A stretch of DNA of 64,000 bases from Siderastrea siderea. Lineage: Eukaryota; Cnidaria; Anthozoa; Scleractinia; Rhizangiidae. Made by a program: the position numbers and the translations under genes. Within the stretch, counting starts at the first letter, position 1, and every line of letters begins with the position of its first letter. Shown here in pieces: positions 45,461 through 56,700 of this stretch. Location: positions 105,701 to 169,700 of the forward strand of contig OZ034975.1 in NCBI GenBank assembly GCA_964030785.1, read 5' to 3'. A model generated the notes under the pieces. It was not told where the DNA came from. It did not search any database and was given only the letters and a program-made list of their open reading frames with translations.

Positions 45461-45774
45461 CAGTTTCACATAATTTCGTGCTCAATTTGGCGGTTGCGGA
45501 ATAAAGAAAAATAAAATGAATTAGATCTCCGCAATGCGGCCCACGTAGCTTGTTTTGGCATTGACTCCGTTCCTGGTATGACGTCACAACGTGACTATGC
45601 CCAGGTCTCCCTTTGCGCGGTTTTTGACATGACCGGAAGTAAAATTTCACGTTTTTAAACGGCAAAAGCGCGGGGAAGGAAAATCGAAATCGAAAAATAA
45701 TTTTTATATTCATATCAGGACGTCATTTAGATTCGATCAGGCAAATAAAAAAAAATCTGTCATATGCACTTTAA

Positions 45775-46332
45775 ACAAAGGTTGTGAGGACAAGTGAAAA
45801 TGTTTAAGTGTCGTAAGTATTTGTGTACTTATCACTTAAACAATGAAGTATATCATAGCAACCGTCGACTACTGAGAAACTCTAGCGCTCGCCAGGGGTA
45901 ATTTTATTGATATATCCATCGAGATGACACTACAACATATGAACGAATTGAAATTGAAACATTTCGCATGTATCATCGTCTTCGTGGTTTTGGACTGTCG
46001 CAATAGCTACGTTGCATATCAAACTGTTAGTCTTTCTTAAAACGGTGCATAGACTTCTCGTGAAGGGACTAAAATGGGACAAAAACAGTCAAAATGTTAA
46101 CAGGATGTTACAGAGGATAGCAAGCCTGTGGGTATCCTGTGAGCAGAGCAGGGACAGGGACAGATCTGTGTCGATCAAGCTCACCGCCGGGTTGACTTGT
46201 TTATTGCCCACTGAGTTTCTAGATAATATATTTTGTTTACCAGGTAACAGTATAACTTTAGTGAAAAGCATGACCTTCATTAACGACGAAGGCTAATTTT
46301 TACTTTCACCAACAATCTAGATGTGTTGAGTT
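45775..46332. other. Upstream region of the PAN-EGF-discoidin gene
   Basis: Nothing coding is convincing; the 94-residue frame at 46012 has no domain. The sequence probably contains the promoter and 5' UTR of the next gene. Confidence 0.45.
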
Positions 46333-48347
46333 ATGGACGTTTCGCTGGGCGCCTATTTTTACTTCACCTTGTTCATCTTCATCCTGGAGAAGCAATCCGC
46401 TGACTGCAATGTTTGCAGTAGCAGTTTCCCTATCACTGACCACGCCCTGTCAGGTCACGTATGGAAGGCAATACACAAACAAACTTTTGAGCGATGCATA
46501 TTTTCTTGTGAGCTGGATCCAAAATGTTTCAGCGTCAATTTTCATACAGAAAGGAAGTTGTGTGAGTTGAACCTTGGCACATTGGAAGCATTCAGAGCAG
46601 ATTTTGTGCAAAGAAAGGGATCAGTGTACATAAGTATGGTTGTCCGCCGATTTGATCCTTGCGTGACCGCCGAGCTGTGCAAGAATGGAGGCCGCTGCGA
46701 GCCCTATCCCGTAACCCGTTGCATTTGTCCCGAGGGATATTCTGGTCTCTTATGCGAAGGTTTGTCTCCGCTATGATATGGCCATCAATACAGACATTCT
46801 TCAGTGATCAAAACAATTTTCAGTAGAAAAGCAAAGGGAAAAAAGAAAAAAGAAAGAAAGAACACGCTACAGTAAAGCGAGTTTCGCTATTGTGCGCGAG
46901 CTAAACTCTTGCAGGATTAAGTTTTGATGTAATCCAGAAATGATTCTCCGTTACTGGAAATGAACATCCGTTTGTGCCCTGTTGTGACATCCAGAGTGAA
47001 AAAACAGGAAGTGGTCAATTGCGCACAATAACTGAAAAGTACAAGCGATTATTGTCATACGCTGCTGTATCAAGAAGACCGTATTGGCCGTACAGCCCAT
47101 TTTAGTCGCAGCTAAGCACATATCACTGGTTGCTTAAAACAGTTATGAAAAAGAATTGTGAAAATTCAAGATGGAGAGCTAAGTCCATAGTGTCGCATTT
47201 TTTATTCCATGAAATTGGCTTTTTTAGCATACATCGCACAGCACTGCGGGACCAAGGCTTCCAAATATAATGAAAGAAATGTGTTATTGTAAAATCCTCT
47301 CAAACCTTTTGCCACTCCTTTTTCTGCTTTACAGTGGCCATACCAGTCCCCCTTGGTCTAGAAAGCGGCGTTATCCAGAACAGAGATATATCAGCATCCT
47401 CTTGTAAACCTGGGTACGAGGCATGGAGAGCAAGACTCCATGGGGTGTCTCACTGGAAACCGGTATCTGATGATACAAAGCAGTACTGGACAGCAGTTTT
47501 GCACAGAATGATAAAGATGTCTGGAATAGCCACACAAGGGGCGAGTTACGGAACATGCTGGGTGACACAATATCACCTGGAGTCTTACGATGGTCACTCG
47601 TGGGACTTATACAGAGAAGATGGCATTGTCATAGTAAGCAGAGAGGCATGCATTTTATCACCCTCGTACCCGAGGCCAAAGTAAGAGCCTGGGAACGATG
47701 TTGTTGCCATATTCCTCAATTCCTTAGCGCCCAGGCTTTCTTGAGGGTTGGGGTGGGGTGAGGGACAATGCGAACTTGCCAAGAATCAAAACGTGACTAT
47801 TATTCTCCACCAATCACTGAGGGCGAAAACTGAAAATTCGGAGCTCGAGACATCCTTGCAAGCGCAATCCTCCCCCCCCCCCCCCCCCCCCCAGTTTGCT
47901 CGCTAGCTATGGGTATCGGTTTGCGAAAACACGACTGTCTGGACAACCTAAGGTAGTGCAGCCTAAGTGTAGGGAACATAGCCTTTGCTTCCAAAGGGCC
48001 CAACTGGAAGAATGAACGATACTGGATAAAAAAGAAAAACGTTCAAGTACACTGCAAGAAAATCACGTTTACTTCATTGGTTCATGATCAGTTATTTAAT
48101 TCGCTTTCACGGAAAGAGGCGTGCAACGAAAAAATCCAAGAGAAAGCGGGGGGGAAATCAATAATGCCATTGTTATAATGCCCCGGATTTGACTCTACTT
48201 CAATGACACGATATATATTTATATATTTTATAACAATTTTTTTAAACCATTTCCCATAGAATTCATTTGTTTTTACATTTATAAATTATTCGAATATTAG
48301 TTAGATAGTTTTTAGTGTACAGCCACTTTGTGGATCCTGTATTAAAG

Positions 48348-48422
<75 letters not shown>

Positions 48423-48647
48423 TATTATCATTAGGAGTGTCGGGGAAATCAAAATGTAGCTGGTAAGAGTGATTGGTGATTTCTTCTTCTATTGTACTTG
48501 CAGAACTTCAGAGGAAACAATGACGAAAGTTCTGTGGTTAAACACGAGTTGCAGCCGTTCAAAGCGACAGTGATCAGGTTGTACCCTGACAAATGGCATC
48601 AGTGCATCGCCTTACGGATGGAACTGTATGGAACAAGACCGGAATGA
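46333..48647 (+). CDS. Secreted PAN/apple-EGF-discoidin (F5/8 type C) protein
   Basis: Exons are 46333-46759, 47335-47633 and 48504-48647, with GT-AG borders in phases 1 and 0; 289 residues. Residues 1-24 form a signal peptide (hydrophobic AYFYFTLFIFIL). Residues 25-105 look like a PAN/apple domain (FERCIFSCELDPKCFSVNF, KLCELN). Residues 108-142 are an EGF domain with six Cys (CKNGGRC ... CICPEGYSGLLC). Residues 145-289 are a discoidin domain beginning VPLGLESGVIQNRDISASS and ending FRGNNDESSV ... IRLYPDKWHQCIALRMELYG. Discoidin and EGF modules mediate binding to carbohydrate, lipid or cell surfaces, so an extracellular adhesion role is inferred. There is no transmembrane segment. The last codons run into a degenerate 22-bp tandem repeat that continues past the stop. 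Confidence 0.88.
47871..47893. repeat. Poly-C tract
   Basis: A run of about 22 C interrupts intron 2 of the discoidin gene; the Gly-rich minus-strand ORF across it is not real. Confidence 0.9.
48341..48428. repeat. (TTA)n microsatellite, possible LINE tail
   Basis: About 28 TTA units follow TGTACAGCCACTTTGTGGATCCTGTATTAAAG, a context typical of L2-like LINE 3' ends with ATT tails. It ends about 75 bp before the last exon of the discoidin gene. Confidence 0.85.
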
Positions 48648-48745
48648 ATGGAATAAGACTGTATCGCATGGAACAAGACTGTATCGAATGTTCCAACACT
48701 GTATCGAATCGAACAAGACCGTATCGAATGTAACAGGATTGTAAA
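48620..48745. repeat. Degenerate 22-bp tandem repeat spanning a stop codon
   Basis: Five to six copies of a word near TGTATCGAATGGAACAAGAC occur, the first including the last codons and TGA of the discoidin gene. Copies diverge by several bases each. Confidence 0.7.
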
Positions 48746-48949
48746 TAGTGGAGGTCGAACCCTTTTTCTTCCAAGAGCGGCCAAATGAAATAGCACCGTC
48801 GGAAAGAACTGCTAAAAAAGTCCAGAATGATCACACTATAACCACTTTGCATTACAGAATAACAGCACCACGGAAAAGTACTACTCGATCACACAGACTC
48901 AAAATTTAGACACAAATCACATTTCTCGAAATCACTTCTCGAAATTTGT

Positions 48950-49171
48950 TAGCCTGCGCAAATAGCCGACGCTTCGCGAAGTCGCCACTTGAGCCCTCGC
49001 AAAACGATGTCTAAGTAACGAGCGCAGAAATTCCATGCTGATGACGTGCCACTACCTAGATCTGGGTAGTGACACGTCATCAGAATGGAACTTCTGCGCT
49101 CGTTACTCAGACGTCGTTTTGCGAGGGCTCAAGTGACGACCTCGCGAATCGTCGGCTGTTTTCTCAGGCTA
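48950..49171. mobile_element. Fold-back MITE
   Basis: Arms of about 100 bp pair closely (TAGCCTG..., GCGAGGGCTCAAGTG, GTAACGAGCGCAGAA, GATGACGTG). The centre is CACTACCTAGATCTGGGTAGTG, itself palindromic, so the whole 222 bp could form one hairpin. No clear target duplication and no coding. Confidence 0.75.
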
Positions 49172-50039
49172 GAAGTTTGTCTGTGGAAGAGACAGGGTTG
49201 AACGATGTCGGTGGAAATAAAATGGAAGTAAAAAACGCGACAAAGAAATAGGATAAAATAAAATAATAAAACGCTTTCTGCCAAGAAGTCAAGAAATAAA
49301 CGTTACGACGATAATAGCAATCCGGCCTCCTAAGAAGTTATTTAGCATGTGGTTTTAAGTCTATCCCGAGAGGGAATGCAGGTGAAGGGACAGGACCCGA
49401 GGGATATTTTTCAGTCTCAGTGTCCCGTTGCAGACAAGGGTACAAAACTGCATCAATACAACTATCACGCGTCATTGGGATGCTTTTGATTTCCACTTCA
49501 GTTTTTTTTTAAGCTATAGGTGACCCACCCTCTAACAAGCAGGTTTGGCTTCTTCGGTGCTGGATCAAAATTTTTATAACTGTCATCAACAAACCTGTTG
49601 CGAGTGCAACAAATAACAGAGAGTCTATCAAAGAGTAACAGTCAACCCGAATGTTATAGCGCTGCTCACCAAAACAAACAAAAAAGAACAATACCACTAG
49701 CTAAGACTGACCTGCTTCTACATCTACATCTGTAAGTAAACGCGGGTGACAACGTTAAATTTTATTTCTCAAGGAGTTATAGTTATTCCACAGTTACAAG
49801 TCTTTGATTTTGGCCAAAAAGACAAAGCAAAACAAGTGTAACAAGGAAAGGATGTCTATCAAGAAAACAGTTGATACTTAGTAGTAACCGATATTAGTAT
49901 GCACCAAACCAATGGACAGTGTTTGTCGCGCGCTCTGATTGGCTACTCAAGCTGGGGATAGTATATGGCATTCACCTCCCGGCATTATTTTGGAATTCGA
50001 GGGCGATTTTTTCCTCATTTCTTAAAAAAAGGAACTATT

Positions 50040-50182
50040 TGGTGTTGGCTATCCACTGGCATGTACTAAAACAATTATTCACCTTAGTGTCGGTGAATAG
50101 TGTGGATATTTACTGACCTCTCCGCTTCGCGGCTCGGCAAATATCCACACTATTCACCTCCACTTGGGTGAATAATTATTAA
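50040..50182. repeat. Inverted repeat (hairpin) ending in ATTATTCACC
   Basis: ATTATTCACCTTAGTGTCGGTGAATAGTGTGGATATTT faces its inverse AAATATCCACACTATTCACCTCCACTTGGGTGAATAATT, with a loop at CCTCTCCGCTTCGCGG. Likely a fold-back element or MITE. Confidence 0.65.
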
Positions 50183-50787
50183 CTATTACAATATACAGCT
50201 AGTGACAGTTGCTACTAATTGGCCTGTCTAAAATTTCATACAGGATCGGGAATCCCACAATGACTGTAAAATTCAATCAAATGAAATGAACCCAGTTACT
50301 AGAAAGACAATGGCAAGTTTACAACACTTCAGGATGTTTAGTTGTTATTTGTTGTAATAAACTTTGGGAACTATCAAAGATTGCCAAAAATCCAAAATGT
50401 TCTGATTTTGAAAGCTCATCACATTCTCAATTTACAAGTCTAGACAACTCCAACCTTAGTTACTCAGTTCAATTTGACCTTCCATGTCTTAATTTAAATA
50501 TACTGAAATATTCAGTCCCAGTTCCTTTCGGACAAACCGCACCGAGGCACTCTTCTTTGTTCCATTAGAAGAGCTCCAGTTCCAATGGCAACCATAACTA
50601 TAACAAGTTATAATTTGCATTCTAAATTTACCACTTAAGTGATTCCACTATTTCAATCAAAATAAACGTGCTAAGTACAAACACTCTAAACAACAGAGCA
50701 CCATAGAGTGAACAGAGTTTAAAAATCTAATACTGAATACAAAATAAAATCCTCATTCTCTGTCGTTTCTACAGTGAGTGAGATTGG

Positions 50788-53700
50788 TTACAGTTCTTTT
50801 ATTTGTTTGATTAGGTAGGCTTTCTCATCATTGAACTGCTCATCCTCTGAAAGGCATAGAAGTAAATACCACATCAGCAACATAACCACATTTCTAGTAT
50901 AGTAGAAACCCCAATATCTCAAACCCTGGTTACTTTGAATTCCCCGCTACCTGGAACTGAAACCTGATTCCATTGGATGCCATTCTCCAGTGATTCACTA
51001 CTCGCTACCCATGGCTGAAATCATCGGGTCAAGTTGCTCAAAGCAGGATTAACCTTTTAAACCCCACTAGTGACATGAATGCAATTTCTCCTTGCAGTGT
51101 CACTACTTAATCAAACATTCAGGCCACGAGAATAAATGTGATTGAATCGACGATAAATGTCTTGATGTTTTAACAAATTCTCCCAACGTGAACAAGAGAT
51201 ATAAATGGAAGCCATTGAGGAGAATAAACATGATGATATCAAGGCTTAAAGCGTTGAGTTAACCCAAGATAACCTTCAGTTTTTGATTCAGTGATGAGGA
51301 TTTTTGTAAATTCTTTTTGCCCTATGTTTTGACTTAGGTTGCCTTGAAACGGCAACTTTAAATTACCTGCGAAAACTCCCTTAGACTGACAGAAGGAGAT
51401 AGTTGTTAAGATCCTGAAGAAGAGTGATCCTATCTTATACCAAGTAAAGTGCCATGTAGCATTATAATTGAAAGAATCAGTGCAGTCGTGGATGACCATC
51501 TTCGCAAAGAGCAAGCAGGTTTTCGAAAAGGAAGGGGTTGCACAAGGCAGCTATTTGTCCTGAGAAACATTATAGAGCACGTTTTGAATGAAATGCCACT
51601 CTGTATTTGAACTTTATTGATTTTGAGAAAGCATTAATTTTGATAGTATTCGCAGGGAGAGCTTGTGGTCGATCTTGAGATGTTATGGTATACCCAACAA
51701 GGTTATCACGGTTGTGCAACTGTTCTATGAAAACTACACCTGCAGTGTTAGGCACAATAGGAGATTATCAGATTGGTTCAGTGTGATCTCTGGTGTAAGA
51801 CAGGTGTGGGCTGTCTGGTTTCCTCTTTCTAATCATCATTGATTGGGTGCTGTGTAGGGTCAAGGATAGGAGAATGCATGGTATTCGGTGGGGTCTGAAC
51901 AAATGGCTTGAGGATCTCGACTTTGCTGATGATATTGTACTGCGGTCTCATACACAAAAACACATGTAAAAGAACATGGAGGATTTAGAGCTTTATAGTG
52001 GGAGAGTAAGGCTGAAGCCAAGCAGTGGTAAGTCCAAGGTGATGGCCATTAATAATCGTAACAATACCACTATTCAGATTCTAGGAACCAAATTCCGACA
52101 GGTGGAGCAGTTTACATATTTGGGATCAGTCATGGATGAAAAAAGTGGGACAGACAGGGACATAGTCTCAAGACACAGTGAAGCTATAGCAGCCTTCTAC
52201 AAGCTGAGACCAGTCCTTTCCTTGGCTATGTATTGCACAAAGACCAAAATAAATCTGTATTGCTCTAATGTAAAGTCTGTTCTTTTGTATGGAGCCGAGA
52301 ACTGGAAACTGATCAAGAAGGAGACATTTCAGAACAGAAGTCCAAGGAGGATCCTAGGGATGTGATGGCCGAGATCTCATTTCCAACGACGAATTATACA
52401 GAAGGACTGGAGTGCCATCAATCAGTGAGGAAGTCAAGAAGAGAAGATGGAAGTGGATAGGGCATGTTTTAAGGATGCAACCGAATGAGGAACCTAGAAA
52501 GGCATTGAAAAGGCTTCCAGTCGCTAAGTAGAATGTAAGTAGAACAACATGGCGCAGAATGGCTCAGAAGGAAAGGCATGAAGAATTGGGGTGGAAGAGT
52601 TGGGAAGAGGCTCGTGAAGTTGTGACCAATTGGACTGAGTGGAAAAGACTCGTTGAAGCCCTGTGTGCCAACTTTAGGCCTAGATGGGATGATGATGATG
52701 ATGACAATGAAAACTCCTTTCAACAAGAGAATAAGAGAATGAGAGAAACAGGAACTTTGGTTAACTTTTCATCTCAGGTTAGTGTTAACCAGCTTTTGAA
52801 CCACTAGGCCTTACACTTCTAAACTGCAACACTGACACAAATCATGCATTAATAATACCTGTTCTATCATTATGAAAGTTGGTCAGGAATTCCACAAGCT
52901 TGTCCTTGTTTTTCACCAGGATTTCCTGTATTGGTGGAGTTTTATTTGGGTTTGCAACAAATACCTGCAATACAAATCAATGTTATCAGTAACGAAAAGC
53001 TTTGTCATCACAGCACCATGCCGCAAGGCATGGCACTTTTTAACAGTCAAAGCACTATGTACAAAAATATCAAGCTTTGTATTAGTGTCATTTTAAGAAC
53101 TAATCGTGCACTTTATGATAAAAACATAAAACTTGGCACACAAATACTATAAATCATGAGGAATATTTTAAAGATTATAGGCAACCTGGATATGACCTTT
53201 TCCGGGGGGGAGAGCCATTTTTCAAAATGGCCGCCAGCCAGAATCTTTTTTATGACAGCATGGTGCAAAATTACTAAATGAAAGGTTAAATAACTATTTT
53301 TGAGGCTAGTCACTCTTTAAAGTAGGTCCAGAGTTTTTAAAATTGTGTGAAAATAAACTTTTGAATTTTTTTCTGGAAATTACTGTCATTTTGAGGTGAA
53401 TTTATGCAAATTAGATTTTCGAATGAATTCATCCACAAACATTTTATCATAATATCTTGCAACTGTTCCCTTTTTTAAGTTCCTCTTAAAAAACTTATTT
53501 TAACTTGTTTCAATACTGTTTTTAAGTACGTATACTGTGCAAGAGCAAAATGTTAAAAACACACGTTTGCAATAATCGCCGCCATCAAAAAAAGGAATCG
53601 CCGTAAAATGTTTGAGAAAGTTATTGTTTTGTTTTTTGTTTTTCAAGTGTGAATGCAAATTGTATTTTCACGTGCATATATTGTACCAGGTAATCAGGTC

Positions 53701-56700
53701 TATTGTTTTCTTCTGTGTGCCACGTTGCTGCCTTGTTTTCGATGCCGTTCAAAATATTACGATGGCTTATCTAATCCGCTTCTAAACAAAATGAAGCCGT
53801 TTAGAATTGTCTCAAGCAGTGACATTACCAGTTCCCTAAGTAATAAAAGCGACACGCCCTTGGAATGGAGTAAGTGCATCTTCTGTCAAGAAGACACCGG
53901 CAAGAAACTCGTGTGTCCAGCCGACTATGCCGATAGATTTAGAGGAGCTGGTTATAAAACTATCGCTGAAACGTTACAAGCATTCTATGACCTTGGTTGT
54001 TTGCCGGACGATGTCAATCTTACTCGCATGAATGATGGCGATGGGCTGGAGCAAACATTCGTAAGCAGGAGGGCGAAATTCCATACAACGTGCAGTCTCA
54101 AATTCAACAAAAATGAACTCCAACGTGCTACCAAACGGAAGACGAGTGCAGATGAAGAAATTTCTCCTGGAGCAAAGAAAAAATATACTCGTCAAAACCT
54201 CTTCCGAAAAGATGAAGCCGCTGATATTTGTTTCTTTTGTGACGAACCTGCAACAGATTCAAAACCACTCCATAAAGCCTCAACACTGGACCTTGACACT
54301 CGAGTGCGCCAGTGTGCAGTAAATGTGCAAGACCAGCGTTTAATAGCGAAGCTCAGTGAAAGAGATTTAATCGTGAAGGGGGCAGAATATCACACCCAAT
54401 GCCTAGTGTCACTGTACAACAGAGATAGGGATAGAGCAGGTACATCACATGATCAAGACGACACGAACACGGCCAAGAGCACAGCATTTGCTGAACTTAT
54501 TTCATATATACAAGACGCTCTTGAGGACAAAGATACCACCCCTGTTTTCCAACTATCGGAATTAAAGAAACTTTACGTTGACTGAGTGGATCAGCTTGGA
54601 GGGGACCCCTCAGTAGTTCACTCTACAAGATTAAAAGAGAAAATTCTCAGCTACATTCCTCAATTGGAAGCATACAATGAAGGTCGAAATGTATTGTTTG
54701 TGGCCAGTGAAAACGTAGGAAAATCTCTAAGAAGATCGTGTCAACTTGGCGATGAGAGTGAAGCTGTGCTCCTTTCTCGTGCCGCAAACATTATTCGCCA
54801 GGACATGCTGAGAAAAAAATGTGAACCATTCAGTGGTTCATTCACAGAAGATTGCCAGGAAAATTCGGTTCCTCAATCTTTGCTGATGCTTATTTCAATG
54901 ATCTTGTATGGTACAAGCATAAAGGACAACGCTAGCTACTTGTCACAACCTGCTCTGTCTCTTTCGCAATTGATAACGTATAACAGTTGTGTGCGCCGGC
55001 GTCAACAACCATCTTCAAACACCAAGCACTTCGAACAACGAGAGACGCCACTGCCATTATTTCTCGGTGCATTAGTACACACAAAAACAAGACCAAAAGA
55101 TCTAGTGGATACACTTTACAAGCTGGGATTATCTGTTTCATATGACCGTGTCCTAGGATTGTCTGCAGACCTTGGTAACTCTGCTATTAGCCACTTCGAG
55201 ACAGTTGGAACTGTTTGCCCACCTACACTGAACATTGGTGTGTTCACGACATCAGCAGTCGATAATATCGATCATGATCCAACAGCAACTAGTGCACATG
55301 GATCCTTCCATGGAACAGGTATATCACTGTTCCAGCATCCCGACACTGAAAATCGTGGAACAGAGCAAACACACGTTTCTATCTCCAGGTCTGGCAAGAA
55401 AGTTTCAAAACTACCGGACAGCTATACACTTGTACCGGCAGCTTCTGTTGCAAAGGACGAGCCTCCTGTTCCAGAAGTTTGTGGACTGAAACAACCCAGC
55501 TGCAGTCTGATGAATAATGCTGTAGCAGAAGAGAATGACTGGTGCGATCATCTCAGCAAGATTATCGATGAAGGTAATTATGACAGTACCAGTGGTAAGG
55601 ATTTGCACATATCCTGGGCAGCATACCACTCAAGAAGGCAACAACTAGAAGAGACCCCCATTCTTGGCCCTGCAGCAGTCAGCGCCCTTCTCCCTCTTTT
55701 CCCGAATGACTCGAAGTCAGTAGCGATGATTCGACATTCCATGAATGTGGTGAAAAAGGCTGTGGCAGTTCTTAATCCTGGACAAATTCCCGTGATCACA
55801 TTTGATCAACCGCTTTTCAAGATTGCAAAGCAAATCCAGTGGATGTGGCCAGAAGAATATGGGGAGGAGTCATTTGTAGTAATGTTGGGTGGCCTACACA
55901 TCAAGATGACATTGCTAAAGGCACTTGGAGATTTTTTGGATGGCAGTGGCTGGACGTCAGCACTAGTGCAAGCTGAAATAGCGACAGCAGGAACTTCGAA
56001 TTCGTTCCTGAAAGTTGCGCATGTCAAGAGGACCGCCCGTGCACACCAGATTACAGCCTGCGCTCTCTATAAGCTTCGACAGGCATCGTACGTTGAGTGG
56101 CAAACGAATCAGCTAGGATGTAGCAGTGAATCGTTCGAAGAATGGTGCGAACAGAGAGCCCTTCAAAGTCCACAGTTCCATTTCTGGCAGCTTGTGCTGA
56201 GTATTGAGTTGGAAGTACTGACCTGGGACAGATCAATCCACGAAGGCAACTTCCTTTTGTATGTAGAAGCTTTGACAAGGCTTCAGTGGCTGTTCCATTC
56301 TCTTGACCACTACAACTACGCTCGTGCGAGTGCCATTCACCTGCGTGACATGGTTATTCTTCGCGAGAAACACCCCAGAATTTTTGAAGCATTTTGCAAG
56401 GGAAAGTTCACCGTTAACAAGACACAACGAGCATTCTCTAGGATGGCTATAGATGAAAGCCATGAGCAGAACAACGCCTGCGTGAAAGGAGATGGAGGAG
56501 CAGTGGGCCTAACCGAGAACCCATCGGCACTACTGCGATGGATGGTGTCTGGACCTGAGATGGCGAGGATTATTGGCGAATTTCGCACCGTACTGGACAA
56601 GAAGGAAACAGTTTCACAGCTTCATCACCCCGAGGACCAGCCAGGTGATTTGATTTAACTTATCAACTTTTTTCCTAATATTTTCACCGTTTTTGGATAT

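Larger units (their letters stand above)
43272..45770. mobile_element. 2.5-kb palindromic TTAA element with P2X7-tail-like coding remnants
   Basis: The ends AGTGCATATGACAGATTTTTTT and the inverse are flanked by TTAA (43268-43271 and 45771-45774). The two arms match over about 1.2 kb (to roughly 44480 and from 44745) with a short unpaired centre. The left arm has an internal direct duplication of about 218 bp (around 43690-43905 and 43908-44120). The TTAA sites point to a piggyBac/Kolobok-type mechanism; no transposase is present. Confidence 0.75.
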
